Source: Sphingobium sp. Cam5-1 (lineage in GTDB: Bacteria > Pseudomonadota > Alphaproteobacteria > Sphingomonadales > Sphingomonadaceae). From it: 64,000 bases of DNA. Numbering within the stretch: position 1 is the stretch's first letter; each line of letters begins with the position of its first letter. Shown piece after piece: positions 1-8,462 of the stretch. A program made the translations under genes and the position numbers. The stretch is from positions 2,232,001-2,296,000 of the forward strand of contig NZ_CP065138.1 of assembly GCF_015693305.1 (NCBI RefSeq), in the 5' to 3' direction. A model generated the notes under the pieces. The model did no database searches. It saw nothing but the letters and a program-made list of their open reading frames with translations, and was not told the DNA's origin.

Positions 1-48
1 CTTCGAATTTGATTGGGCTTGGGCTGTGTCGCTCCTATATCGGGCGGC

Positions 49-1491
49 ATGACCAACATCGTTTCCCAGTTCACTGACGCGCGCGGCCTTCTCTACCGGC
101 CGGGCTTGCTTGATCCCGATGGCGCGCAGCGGCTGACGGCGCAGGCGCTCGCCAATTGCGATGATGGCGAGCTCTATCTGCAATATCGGGCCAGCGAGAG
201 TTTCGGGTTCGACGATGGAAGACTGAAAACCGCCGACTATTCGACCGATGCGGGCTTTGGCCTGCGCGGCGTGTCGGGCGAGATGACGGGCTTTGCCCAT
301 GCCAACGATATCAGCGAAGCAGCGATCCGCCGGGCGGCCGAAACGCTGACCTTATTGGACCCGGCCAAGGGCCAGCCCGCTCCGCCGCCACAGCGGACCA
401 ACCGCCATCTCTACACAGACGCCAACCCTCTGGACATCGTCCCGTTCGCTGAGAAGGTCACGCTGTGCGCTGCCATCGATGCGGCAGCGCGCGCGCGCGA
501 TCCCCGCGTAGCGCAGGTTTCGGTCAGTCTGGCCGGGAGCTGGTCGGTCGTGGAAATCGTCCGTGCCGATGGCTTTACCGCCACTGACATCCGGCCGCTG
601 GTGCGGCTGAACGTCTCGCTGATCCTTGAAGAAAACGGCCGCCGCGAAACCGGCAGCTTCGGTATTGGTGGGCGCTATCTTTACGATCAGGTGATGGATG
701 CCGCGATATGGAACCGGGCCATCGAAGAGGCGCTGGCGCAGGCGCAAGTTAACATGCGATCGGTTGCCGCGCCTGCGGGCGAAATGACGGTGCTCCTAGG
801 GCCGGGCTGGCCGGGCGTACTGGTGCATGAGGCGATCGGCCATGGCCTGGAGGGTGATTTCAACCGCAAGGGTACGAGCGCCTTTTCCGGCCGGATCGGT
901 GAGCGCGTTGCGGCTCCCGGCGTCACGGTGGTAGATGACGGATCGATCCTCAGCCGCCGTGGATCGCTCTCGATCGATGACGAGGGCACGCCTACCAGGG
1001 AGAATGTCCTTATCGAGGATGGCATCCTTAAAGGCTATATGCAGGATCGCCTGAACGCCCGGCTTATGGGCGTGGAGCCCACGGGCAACGGCCGTCGCGA
1101 AAGCTACGCCCATGCGCCGATGCCGCGCATGACCAATACGTTCATCAAAGGCGGCCATGATGACCCGGAGGAATTGCTATCCCGCATGGGTTCCGGCATT
1201 TTCACCAAGAGCTTTGGCGGAGGCCAGGTCGACATCGTCTCAGGCAAATTCGTCTTTTCCTGCACCGAAGCCTATAAGGTCGAGAATGGAAAGCTAGGCG
1301 ACCCGATCAAGGGCGTGACATTGATAGGCGATGGACCAACCGCGCTAACCAAGGTGATCGGGATCGGCAGTGACTGGGCTCTGGATGAAGGCATCGGCAT
1401 GTGCGGTAAGGGTGGACAGAGCGTTCCAGCGGGCGTCGGGCAGCCGACCCTGCTGATCGAAGGGCTGACGGTCGGCGGCACGGCGACCTGA
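49..1491 (+). CDS. tldD: TldD family metalloprotease
   Basis: TldD partners with TldE/PmbA in a cytoplasmic protease that degrades unfolded peptides and processes modified peptides. The 480-residue product has the zinc motif HEAIGH at about residues 260-265, followed by GLEGDFNRKGTSAF, and ends in the glycine-rich stretch expected of the family. Length fits TldD (about 470-480). I chose ATG 49 because the family starts shortly before the FTDARGLLYRPG-like segment; the frame is open upstream to 13, and no good ribosome site is visible for either start. No tldE/pmbA lies in the window. It is followed closely by a DUF924 gene on the same strand. Confidence 0.93.
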   Translation: MTNIVSQFTDARGLLYRPGLLDPDGAQRLTAQALANCDDGELYLQYRASESFGFDDGRLKTADYSTDAGFGLRGVSGEMTGFAHANDISEAAIRRAAETLTLLDPAKGQPAPPPQRTNRHLYTDANPLDIVPFAEKVTLCAAIDAAARARDPRVAQVSVSLAGSWSVVEIVRADGFTATDIRPLVRLNVSLILEENGRRETGSFGIGGRYLYDQVMDAAIWNRAIEEALAQAQVNMRSVAAPAGEMTVLLGPGWPGVLVHEAIGHGLEGDFNRKGTSAFSGRIGERVAAPGVTVVDDGSILSRRGSLSIDDEGTPTRENVLIEDGILKGYMQDRLNARLMGVEPTGNGRRESYAHAPMPRMTNTFIKGGHDDPEELLSRMGSGIFTKSFGGGQVDIVSGKFVFSCTEAYKVENGKLGDPIKGVTLIGDGPTALTKVIGIGSDWALDEGIGMCGKGGQSVPAGVGQPTLLIEGLTVGGTAT

Positions 1492-1545
1492 TATCCTGGC
1501 GCCGTGGGCTGCGGAACCTGCGGCCCACTGCTTCTTTTTTCCTGT

Positions 1546-2121
1546 ATGAACATGCTTACGGACAGCCATGACGCCGTGACCGCCGATTGGGCGGCTGCCC
1601 TGCTGGACTTCTGGTTCAATCAGGTCGGGGAAGAGGGCTGGTGGAAGCATGATCCAAAGCTGGACCAACAATGCGCGGCTCGCTTTTGTCAGCTGTGGGA
1701 AGAAAAACGGACCTTAGTTGCTGAGACATTCCTTGATCGGGCTGATGACGCATTGGCCGCAGTTCTGTTGTTCGATCAATTGCCTCGTAATATGTTTCGC
1801 GGCACCGCCGAGGCTTTTAAAACTGACGAACTCGCTCGAACCGTCGCGCGCGGCGCAATTGCCCATGGCTATGACATCCAGATTGGCGGCGCGGGCCGTC
1901 GATTTTTCTACATGCCGTTCCAGCATAGCGAGGATATCGAAGATCAGAAGCTGTCGCTGAGCCTGTTCGAGGCAGCAGGCGATGGGCGGTCATTGGAATA
2001 TGCCCGTCAGCATCATGACGTGATTGCCCGTTTCGGTCGCTTCCCGCATCGAAACGCTGCGCTCGGGCGGCCCACTTTGCCGGAGGAAAAAGACGCCGTC
2101 CGTATGACGGCCAACTGGTAG
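1546..2121 (+). CDS. DUF924 family protein
   Basis: Alpha-helical, TPR-like cytoplasmic protein of the DUF924 family, whose biochemical role is unknown to me. Seen: LLDFWFNQVGEEGWWKHDPKLD near the start, then FDQLPRNMFRGTAEAF and a late QHSEDIEDQKLSLSLF segment, which are the family's recognisable conserved blocks. ATG 1546 is preferred, with ATG 1552 also possible; neither has a strong ribosome site. At 191 residues the length is normal. It lies 54 bp after tldD and may be read through from it. The GC of its third codon positions is lower than in neighbours, but not strikingly. Confidence 0.85.
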   Translation: MNMLTDSHDAVTADWAAALLDFWFNQVGEEGWWKHDPKLDQQCAARFCQLWEEKRTLVAETFLDRADDALAAVLLFDQLPRNMFRGTAEAFKTDELARTVARGAIAHGYDIQIGGAGRRFFYMPFQHSEDIEDQKLSLSLFEAAGDGRSLEYARQHHDVIARFGRFPHRNAALGRPTLPEEKDAVRMTANW

Positions 2122-2127
2122 GGAGAA

Positions 2128-2181
2128 GCTGCCCAATTTTTGGGCAGCGCAAACAGGCTGCCCATTTTTTTGGCGGGCAGC
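2128..2181. promoter_or_regulatory. two inverted repeats, probable NtrC-type enhancer sites
   Basis: A perfect dyad GCTGCCCAA-ttt-TTGGGCAGC spans 2128-2148, and a second dyad with the same arms GCTGCCC...GGGCAGC spans 2157-2181. They are centred about 117 and 86 bp upstream of the start point predicted from the sigma-54 promoter at 2229-2244. That is where bacterial enhancer-binding proteins usually bind. The first has the 17-bp TGC...GCA outline of NtrC sites. Assignment to NtrC is inference; the repeats could also form RNA hairpins after the DUF924 gene. Confidence 0.5.
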
Positions 2182-2228
2182 ACTTAATGCCAATCTAAAA
2201 AGCCCGCTTTTGAACGGCGCTGACCAAT

Positions 2229-2244
2229 TGGCACGCCTTTTGCT
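2229..2244 (+). promoter_or_regulatory. sigma-54 (RpoN) promoter of glnK-amtB
   Basis: TGGCACG at 2229-2235, four bases, then TTGCT at 2240-2244: an exact match to the -24/-12 consensus YTGGCACG-N4-TTGCW, with a T at 2228. Predicted transcription start is near 2255, about 24 bases before the glnK ATG. This fits nitrogen-limited activation of glnK-amtB by NtrC. Confidence 0.9.
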
Positions 2245-2278
2245 GCAATGTCGCCGCACACCATTAACAGGGGGCGAC

Positions 2279-2617
2279 ATGAAACTTGTCATGGCTATCA
2301 TCAAGCCGTTCAAGCTTGACGATGTCCGCGAGGCACTCTCCTCGCTAGGCATCGCCGGCATGACGGTGTCCGAGGTGAAGGGCTTCGGCCGCCAGAAGGG
2401 GCAAACCGAAATCTATCGGGGCGCCGAATATTCCACAAACATGGTTCCGAAAATCAAGATCGAGGTCGTCTGCGATGACGATCTCGCCCCGCGCGTAGTC
2501 GAAGCGGTCCAGGCGGCTGCCAATTCCGGCGCGATCGGCGATGGCAAGATCTTCGTTCTCGATGTCGGTCAGGCCGTGCGCATCCGCACCGGCGAGACCG
2601 GCGAAACCGCGCTGTAA
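2279..2617 (+). CDS. glnK: nitrogen regulatory protein P-II
   Basis: Trimeric cytoplasmic P-II signal protein that senses 2-oxoglutarate, ATP/ADP and, through uridylylation, glutamine. It gates the ammonium channel encoded next door. The 112-residue product has the T-loop RGAEYSTNMVPK with the uridylylation tyrosine at residue 51, and the C-terminal GDGKIFVLDVGQAVRIRTGE block. ATG 2279 follows GGGGCG and gives the standard N-terminus MKLVMAIIKPFKL. The pairing with amtB (13 bp downstream) and the sigma-54 promoter argue for GlnK rather than GlnB. Confidence 0.96.
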   Translation: MKLVMAIIKPFKLDDVREALSSLGIAGMTVSEVKGFGRQKGQTEIYRGAEYSTNMVPKIKIEVVCDDDLAPRVVEAVQAAANSGAIGDGKIFVLDVGQAVRIRTGETGETAL

Positions 2618-2630
2618 GAAGGGGGGAATA

Positions 2631-4055
2631 ATGACCTTTTCCAAGAAATTCTGCGGCGTAATGGGGGCGGCTGCGCTGACCCTTCTCGCAGCCGCACCGG
2701 CGCTCGCCGCGCCGATAAAGGCGCCAGACGCCGCTGCAATGGCCAGCATGGTCAACAAGGGCGACGTCGCCTGGATGCTGATCTCGGCCGCGCTGGTCCT
2801 GATGATGTCGATTCCGGGCCTTGCCCTGTTCTACGGCGGCCTGGTCCGCACCAAGAACATGCTAAGCATCCTGATGCAGGTGTTCACGATCGTTTCCGTG
2901 GCTGGCCTGGTCTGGACCTGCTGGGGCTATTCCATCGCTTTCACCTCGGGTGGCGACAATCATTTCTTCGGCGGTCTTTCCAAGGCGTTCCTGATGGGCG
3001 TCGACGGCACGACATCGGCCGCGACGTTCAGCAACAACGTCTATCTGCCGGAATTCGTGTTCGTCGTCTTCCAGATGACCTTCGCCATGATCACCCCGGC
3101 GCTGATCGTCGGCGCGTTCGCGGAGCGTGTGAAATTCTCCTCCCTGATCGTGTTCGTCGTGCTGTGGCTGACCTTCATCTACTTCCCGATGGCGCACATG
3201 GTCTGGTATTGGGCTGGCCCGGACTTCCTGGCTGATGCTCCTACCGACTATGGCATGCTCTGGGGCTGGGGCGCGCTCGACTTCGCGGGCGGCACCGTCG
3301 TCCACATCAACGCGGGTATCGCGGGCCTCGTCGGCGCCATCATGATCGGCAAGCGCGTCGGCTTCCCCAAGGAACCCATGCCGCCGCACTCGCTGACCAT
3401 GACCATGATCGGCGCCAGCCTGCTGTGGGTCGGCTGGTTCGGCTTCAACGCCGGTTCCAACCTGGAAGCCAATGCCGTCACTGGCGTCGCGTTCATCAAC
3501 ACCATGGTCGCCACCTGCGCGGCGGCGGTAAGCTGGTCGCTGGTCGAACAGGTCCACCACGGTAAGGCTTCGCTGCTGGGCGCCGTCACCGGTGCGGTGG
3601 CTGGTCTGGTCGCTATCACTCCGGCTGCGGGCTTCGCGGCTCCCATGACCTCGATCGTGCTCGGCTTCCTTGTTTCGCCGATCTGCTACTTCTTCGTGGC
3701 ATTCGTGAAGGGCAAGGTCGGCTATGACGACAGCCTGGACGTGTTCGGCGTGCACTGCGTCGGCGGCATCGTCGGCGCGATCGCGACGGGCATCGTCGCG
3801 GCTCCTTCGCTCGGCGGTCAGGGCGTGTTCGACTATACAGTCTTCCCGGCGGCCTTCCATCCGGAAGCCTACAGCATCCCGGCCCAGGTCTGGATCCAGA
3901 CCAAGGCGGTTGTGTTCACCCTGCTCTTCTCGGGCATCGGCAGCGCGATCCTCTACTTCATCATCGACAAGACCATGGGTCTGCGTCCGAGCCGCGACGC
4001 CGAGATGGAAGGCCTGGACCTCGCGAGCCACGGCGAGCGCGCCTACAACTACTGA
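2631..4055 (+). CDS. amtB: ammonium transporter AmtB
   Basis: Inner-membrane ammonium channel, 474 residues, with a cleavable signal peptide (AALTLLAAAPALAAP) as in other proteobacterial AmtB proteins, then 11 predicted membrane helices. Family blocks seen include GLALFYGGLVRTKN, the WYWAGPDFL-like region, DFAGGTVVHINAG and DDSLDVFGVHCVGGIVG, which carries one of the twin pore histidines. The ribosome site AAGGGGGG lies just before ATG 2631. It is co-transcribed with glnK, and a strong terminator follows. The cytoplasmic C-terminal tail is the GlnK-binding part. Confidence 0.97.
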   Translation: MTFSKKFCGVMGAAALTLLAAAPALAAPIKAPDAAAMASMVNKGDVAWMLISAALVLMMSIPGLALFYGGLVRTKNMLSILMQVFTIVSVAGLVWTCWGYSIAFTSGGDNHFFGGLSKAFLMGVDGTTSAATFSNNVYLPEFVFVVFQMTFAMITPALIVGAFAERVKFSSLIVFVVLWLTFIYFPMAHMVWYWAGPDFLADAPTDYGMLWGWGALDFAGGTVVHINAGIAGLVGAIMIGKRVGFPKEPMPPHSLTMTMIGASLLWVGWFGFNAGSNLEANAVTGVAFINTMVATCAAAVSWSLVEQVHHGKASLLGAVTGAVAGLVAITPAAGFAAPMTSIVLGFLVSPICYFFVAFVKGKVGYDDSLDVFGVHCVGGIVGAIATGIVAAPSLGGQGVFDYTVFPAAFHPEAYSIPAQVWIQTKAVVFTLLFSGIGSAILYFIIDKTMGLRPSRDAEMEGLDLASHGERAYNY

Positions 4056-4125
4056 GACTTCGGCAGGGCGGGCTGGAAAGAACGGCCCGCCCGCCACACG
4101 ATGTTCCTCCTGCGAACACGCCTCG

Positions 4126-4158
4126 GGACCGGTACGAAAGTATCGGTCCTTTTTTTTT
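4126..4158 (+). terminator. rho-independent terminator after amtB
   Basis: GGACCGGTAC, loop GAAA, GTATCGGTCC (10-bp stem with one G-T pair), followed by nine T. It sits between the convergent amtB and crtB genes. Confidence 0.92.
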
Positions 4159-4162
4159 GATG

Positions 4163-5110
4163 TCAGGCGTTTGGGCGGGTCCAGAGATGTGCCGGTCGGG
4201 GCACCGATAAAGGCCAGCGGCGGGACCGGGCCACGATCTGCAACCCCGCCCGGAACACCCAACCCAGTTTTTCACTCTTCGGCGTCACCACGCGATCATC
4301 CCAGGCATGACCGCCCCGTCGATCCACTTCCCGAGCGATATCGCCATAAATGCCCGCTGCGGCCAGAACCGCCCAGGCGGAGCGCGGCGGCAATGCGCCG
4401 GTGCCATGCCGCGCGCTCGCCTCATAATCCGCGGCTAGCCCGGCGAGACGCCGCGCCAATATCACCAGCTGCGGACGGAAGCCTGGCTCCATATGCCTGT
4501 CCGAAGGAATGTCCATCTCCGCCAGCCATTGCTGGGGCAGGTAACAGCGTCCTGCCGCCTGATCCTCACCGATGTCGCGAGCAATGTTGGCCAGCTGAAA
4601 CGCCAAGCCCAGATCACACGCACGATCCAGCGTAGCTTCATCCGCCGGGTCAACCCCCATCAGCACCGCCATCATGCAGCCCACCGCGCCAGCAACATGA
4701 TAGCAATAGCGCAGCATGTCCGCTTCGCTCTGGGGCCGCCAATCTTCAGCATCAAGCGCGAACCCTTCGATCAGGTCATGCGCATAGCGGGCCGGGATGG
4801 CGCATTCGCGCATCACCACGCCAAAGCCATCAAAGGCGGGATCGCCCGTGGGCTCGCCGCGCAGGGCGGCATCGGTCAGTGCCCTCATGCTGGCAAGACG
4901 CATCTGCCCATCGGCCACGCCTCTCATTACGCCGCCATGATCCTGCCCGTCGGCGATATCGTCGCACTTGCGACACCAGGCATAGAGGAGCCAGGCGCGC
5001 TCACGCGTTTGCCGGTCGAACAGCTTCGATGCCAAGGCGAAGGATTTGGAACCCCGGACGATACTTTCGCGGGCATGGGCGACGAGGGCGGTGCGATCGA
5101 GAATGTTCAC
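4163..5110 (-). CDS. crtB: phytoene synthase
   Basis: Condenses two geranylgeranyl diphosphates to phytoene, the first committed carotenoid step. The 315-residue protein has the squalene/phytoene synthase aspartate-rich motif CDDIADG at residues 49-55 and a second one, NIARDIGEDQ, followed by GRCYLPQQW. It is the last gene of a minus-strand operon crtY-crtI-LOG-crtB, 47 bp after the LOG gene. The C-terminal tail runs almost into the amtB terminator. Length and motifs are complete. Confidence 0.95.
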   Translation of the reverse strand: MNILDRTALVAHARESIVRGSKSFALASKLFDRQTRERAWLLYAWCRKCDDIADGQDHGGVMRGVADGQMRLASMRALTDAALRGEPTGDPAFDGFGVVMRECAIPARYAHDLIEGFALDAEDWRPQSEADMLRYCYHVAGAVGCMMAVLMGVDPADEATLDRACDLGLAFQLANIARDIGEDQAAGRCYLPQQWLAEMDIPSDRHMEPGFRPQLVILARRLAGLAADYEASARHGTGALPPRSAWAVLAAAGIYGDIAREVDRRGGHAWDDRVVTPKSEKLGWVFRAGLQIVARSRRWPLSVPRPAHLWTRPNA

Positions 5111-5157
5111 ATTGCGGCCATGCCTCGCGCCGATGGTCGCCGCAAGGGTGGCACGAA

Positions 5158-5739
5158 TTACAGCCTGTCGGCCTTCATCGAAAAGATCGGCTCGTGCGCC
5201 TGGTAGGCTGCCATTTTATCGAGCAGCGCCTCAATCGAGTCGGCATGGACCAGGATGTCGGCATGTTGCAGGCGGATGAAGCCGGTGTCGATCATATGCC
5301 GGTTAAAGGCGATGAGCTGGTCATAGAAGCTCGACACATTCAACAGGCCAACGGGCTTGGCATGATAGCCAAGTTGCGCCCAGCTGATCGCCTCCCATAA
5401 CTCATCCATGGTGCCAACGCCGCCGGGGAGTGTGATAAAGCCATCGGACAGATCGGTGAACAGTGCCTTGCGCTGATGCATGGTCTGGACGACATGAAGC
5501 TCGGTGCAGCCCTGATGCGCGACCTCAGCCTGTACCAGGGCTTCCGGAATGACGCCTATTACCTCGCCTCCCGCCTCGAGCGCGGCATCGGCCACCGCGC
5601 CCATTAAACCCAGCCGTCCGCCGCCATAGACGACCCCAATGCCGCGCTCAGCAAGCGTGCGGCCAACTTGGCGAGCGGATTCCACATAGACCGGATCAGC
5701 AGGCAAAGCCGATCCGCAATAGACGGCCAGCCGCTTCAC
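5158..5739 (-). CDS. LOG family phosphoribohydrolase-like protein
   Basis: Member of the TIGR00730/LOG family, whose characterised members cleave ribose 5-phosphate from nucleoside monophosphates (cytokinin riboside phosphates in plants). The 193-residue protein has GGGRLGLMG at 40-47, MHQRK at 87-91 and the signature PGGVGTMDE at 105-113. It starts with GTG, whose GTGA overlaps the crtI stop, so translation is coupled to crtI. Its position inside the carotenoid operon, between crtI and crtB, is notable. The substrate here is unknown. Confidence 0.9.
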   Translation of the reverse strand: MKRLAVYCGSALPADPVYVESARQVGRTLAERGIGVVYGGGRLGLMGAVADAALEAGGEVIGVIPEALVQAEVAHQGCTELHVVQTMHQRKALFTDLSDGFITLPGGVGTMDELWEAISWAQLGYHAKPVGLLNVSSFYDQLIAFNRHMIDTGFIRLQHADILVHADSIEALLDKMAAYQAHEPIFSMKADRL

Positions 5740-7217
5740 AGCAGGTCTTCGAGCATCAGCGCGGCGGTCGCCTTGGCGCTACCGACGACGCCAGGGATGC
5801 CGGCCCCCGGATGAGTACCGGCACCGGTGAGATAGAGATTCGGGATCACGTCATCGCGGTTATGGGCGCGGAACCAGGCGCTTTGCGTCAACAGCGGTTC
5901 AAGGCTGAAGGCGCTGCCCAGATGCGCGGACAGGTCGCTCTGGAAATCGGGCGGCGCATAGTGGAATTGCGTGACTATGCGAGAGCGGATGTCGGGGATG
6001 AGGCGATGTTCGATCTCGTCAAGGATGCGCTCCGCATAGGCGGGGCCAAACTGCTTCCAATCGATCGGCAGCTTGCCCATGTGCGGCACGGGCGCAAGGG
6101 CGTAGAAAGTCGAATGCCCGTCCGGCGCCATCGACGGATCGGTGACGGTCGGGTGGTGCAGGTAGAGCGAGAAATCCTGCGGCAGCACGCCGTGATCATA
6201 GATGTCGGTCAGCAGCCCTTCATAGCGCGGACCGAACAGGATCATATGGTGGGGAATGCCGGGCCAGCTGCCCTTGATGCCGAAATGCAGCACGAAAAGG
6301 CTGGGGGACCAGCGCTTTCTCGCGAGGCTCTCCGCCTGCTTCTGCCCCCTTGGGTGATGGCCGAGAAGGTCCCGATAGCTATGCATGAGGTCGCCGTTCG
6401 TGGCGACCGCATCGGCCTCTCCCCGCCAACCCGACGCGGTCGAAACCCCAACGGCGCGATCGCCATGGGTCTCGATGCGCACGACGGGGTCGGCGAGGCG
6501 CAGCGTGCCGCCAAGCCGTTCGAAATGCGTTGCCATGCCCTGCACCAGGCGGTTCGTGCCGCCCTTGGCGAACCAGACGCCGCCATCCTTTTCCAGCTTG
6601 TGAATCAGCGCATAGATCGCGCTGGTCTGCATCGGATTGCCGCCGACCAGAAGCGTGTGGAAGGACAGCGCCTGCCGCAGCCTTTCGTCCTTCACATAGG
6701 AAGAGACGATCGAATAGACCGAACGCCATGCTTGGTGTTTCGCCAGCGCTGGGGCAGCGCGAATCATGGAGGCGAAGTCGAGGAAAGCCACCGAGCCGAG
6801 CTTGCGATAGCCTTCCTCATACACGCCGTCAGCATAGTCGAGAAAGCGCTGATACCCGGCGACATCCTGCGGGTTCAGCTTCGCGATTTGCGCTCGCAGG
6901 CTGTTTTCGTCGTTGGAATAATCGAAGTTCGTGCCGTCGCGCCAGTTCAGCCGGTAAAAGGGCGTGACCGGCACCAGGCTGACGTCTTCCGCCATGTCGT
7001 GGCCGGACAGGCGCCAGAGCTCTGCAAGGCAATCTGGATCGGTGATGACGGTCGGGCCTGCGTCGAAGACGAAGCCGTCCTTCTCCCACATATAGGCGCG
7101 CCCGCCAGGACGGTCCCGCGCTTCCACTAGCGTGGTGTCGATGCCCGCCGATTGCAGACGGATCGCAAGAGCAAGGCCGCCAAAGCCCGCCCCGATAACT
7201 ATCGATTTGCGGTTCAT
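5736..7217 (-). CDS. crtI: phytoene desaturase
   Basis: FAD-dependent desaturase converting phytoene to lycopene (or neurosporene) at the membrane. The 493-residue product begins MNRKSIVIGAGFGGLALAI, the dinucleotide-binding motif, followed by EARDRPGGRAY. The C-terminus holds the bacterial CrtI signature region YLTGAGTHPGAGIPGVVGSAKATA. The ATG at 7217 overlaps the crtY stop (TGATG); the longer open frame upstream lies inside crtY and is rejected. With CrtB and CrtY next door the expected product is beta-carotene; no hydroxylase gene is in this window. Confidence 0.95.
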   Translation of the reverse strand: MNRKSIVIGAGFGGLALAIRLQSAGIDTTLVEARDRPGGRAYMWEKDGFVFDAGPTVITDPDCLAELWRLSGHDMAEDVSLVPVTPFYRLNWRDGTNFDYSNDENSLRAQIAKLNPQDVAGYQRFLDYADGVYEEGYRKLGSVAFLDFASMIRAAPALAKHQAWRSVYSIVSSYVKDERLRQALSFHTLLVGGNPMQTSAIYALIHKLEKDGGVWFAKGGTNRLVQGMATHFERLGGTLRLADPVVRIETHGDRAVGVSTASGWRGEADAVATNGDLMHSYRDLLGHHPRGQKQAESLARKRWSPSLFVLHFGIKGSWPGIPHHMILFGPRYEGLLTDIYDHGVLPQDFSLYLHHPTVTDPSMAPDGHSTFYALAPVPHMGKLPIDWKQFGPAYAERILDEIEHRLIPDIRSRIVTQFHYAPPDFQSDLSAHLGSAFSLEPLLTQSAWFRAHNRDDVIPNLYLTGAGTHPGAGIPGVVGSAKATAALMLEDLL

Positions 7218-8368
7218 CAGGCGGAGGGGGTCAACAATGCGCGCATGGCGCTCCTTATGGGCACCGGCGGGCGTCCACACAAGATGCGGATGCGATCGGC
7301 CCAAGTTGATCGGCCACCGTAGAAGCGACCGACCAGATGGGGATTGAGGCGATAGAAACGCTCGAAGATGCGCCATCGCTGATCCGGCCGGGCAGCGCGG
7401 AAGAGCATCTTGCCGAGCAGTCGGTAATATCCGCCCGCCTTCCAATGCGCCTTGGCGCGGGCGTGGGTGGCGGCGGCAAGGTCTTCGAGCGGCTGGTCGG
7501 CGAGCCAGAGCGCGGTGGCGACAGCGTCAGGGAGCGAATAGCCGGTCATCGGGTGGAACAATGCGGCGCGTACCCCGGCGCGGGCAATGCCATCCTCCGC
7601 TGGCCAGAAGCGATCGAAGTTGCCGCCATGGACTACGGGAAGGACGCCGCTTTCCTGATGGATGACCTCTTCGACCTGCCAGCCTTGCTCTTCCGCGTAG
7701 ACGGCAATCCGGCCAGTGAGCGCCGGGACATCGAGCGCGGGGTCGTCGCTATAATAGGTGTCCTCGATGAAGAGGGTGCGATCATCGAAGGGGAGCAGAT
7801 AGATGAAGCGGTAGCCGTCGATCTGCGCAACGGTCGCGTCCATGATCACCGGGCGTTCCAGGCCGTGTGGATGGTTGAGGCGAAGGGCCTGTCCGACGAA
7901 CTTTTGCCAGCCGCACTCCAGCGCCGACATATCGCCGCCGCCGCGAGTATCTAGGACAGCGCGGGCCTGGATATGGCAACCGTCGCCAAGGGTCACGCTG
8001 GTCGGCGTAATGTGGATGACGTCGGCGTTGAGCAGGACGCGATCGCCGAGCAATTGGTTGGCGTGGGCGTCGAGTTGGGCGGAGGCGATGCTGTTATAGG
8101 CGGTGGGGAGGCGACGCTGGTAGGCGGGGAAGCGGACATCGTGGCCCTGGGGCCAGCGATGGGTGATGAGCGGGTCGACCAGCCAGCGATCGGCGGGGCG
8201 GACATCGCCGTCGAAGAAGGACCAGAGATGGTTGCCGCCCAGCGATTGGCCGCGTTCGATCAGGCGCAGGTCGATGTCGGGGCGGAGTCGGGCAAAGGCG
8301 AGAGCTGTCAGAGTGCCGGAAAGGCCGCCGCCCAGAATCGCGAGGTCGCAGTCGAACGTCTTGGCCAT
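7217..8368 (-). CDS. crtY: lycopene beta-cyclase
   Basis: Flavin-dependent cyclase that closes beta-ionone rings on lycopene. The 383-residue protein has an N-terminal FAD motif LAILGGGLSGTLTALA, the GGNHLWSFF block and the MTGYSLPDAV region typical of bacterial CrtY. It is the first gene of the minus-strand carotenoid operon, and its promoter must lie in the roughly 90 bp shared with the divergent dmeR gene. Weak ribosome site AGGA before ATG 8368. Confidence 0.94.
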   Translation of the reverse strand: MAKTFDCDLAILGGGLSGTLTALAFARLRPDIDLRLIERGQSLGGNHLWSFFDGDVRPADRWLVDPLITHRWPQGHDVRFPAYQRRLPTAYNSIASAQLDAHANQLLGDRVLLNADVIHITPTSVTLGDGCHIQARAVLDTRGGGDMSALECGWQKFVGQALRLNHPHGLERPVIMDATVAQIDGYRFIYLLPFDDRTLFIEDTYYSDDPALDVPALTGRIAVYAEEQGWQVEEVIHQESGVLPVVHGGNFDRFWPAEDGIARAGVRAALFHPMTGYSLPDAVATALWLADQPLEDLAAATHARAKAHWKAGGYYRLLGKMLFRAARPDQRWRIFERFYRLNPHLVGRFYGGRSTWADRIRILCGRPPVPIRSAMRALLTPSA

Positions 8369-8438
8369 GCTGTCCTGTTAGGGAGGGCGAATTAATGAAG
8401 CAATTGGCGAAAAGAACGGGGTTTGACGAAAATGGCCG

Positions 8439-8462
8439 CATAGGATAGGGGGGTATCCTATG
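8439..8462. promoter_or_regulatory. DmeR operator: G6 tract within perfect inverted repeat
   Basis: CATAGGATA, six G, TATCCTATG: 9-bp arms perfectly inverted around a G tract. This is the operator architecture recognised by RcnR/CsoR-class tetramers (AT-rich inverted arms flanking a G/C tract). The right arm contains the dmeR start codon at 8460-8462. A TTGACG at 8423-8428 is a possible -35 element; with 17-bp spacing the -10 would fall in TAGGGG inside the operator. Confidence 0.85.

Noticed and set aside
2862..4262. 466-residue minus-strand frame opposite amtB
   Set aside because: Antisense to a well-supported gene; Arg/Asp-rich shadow sequence.
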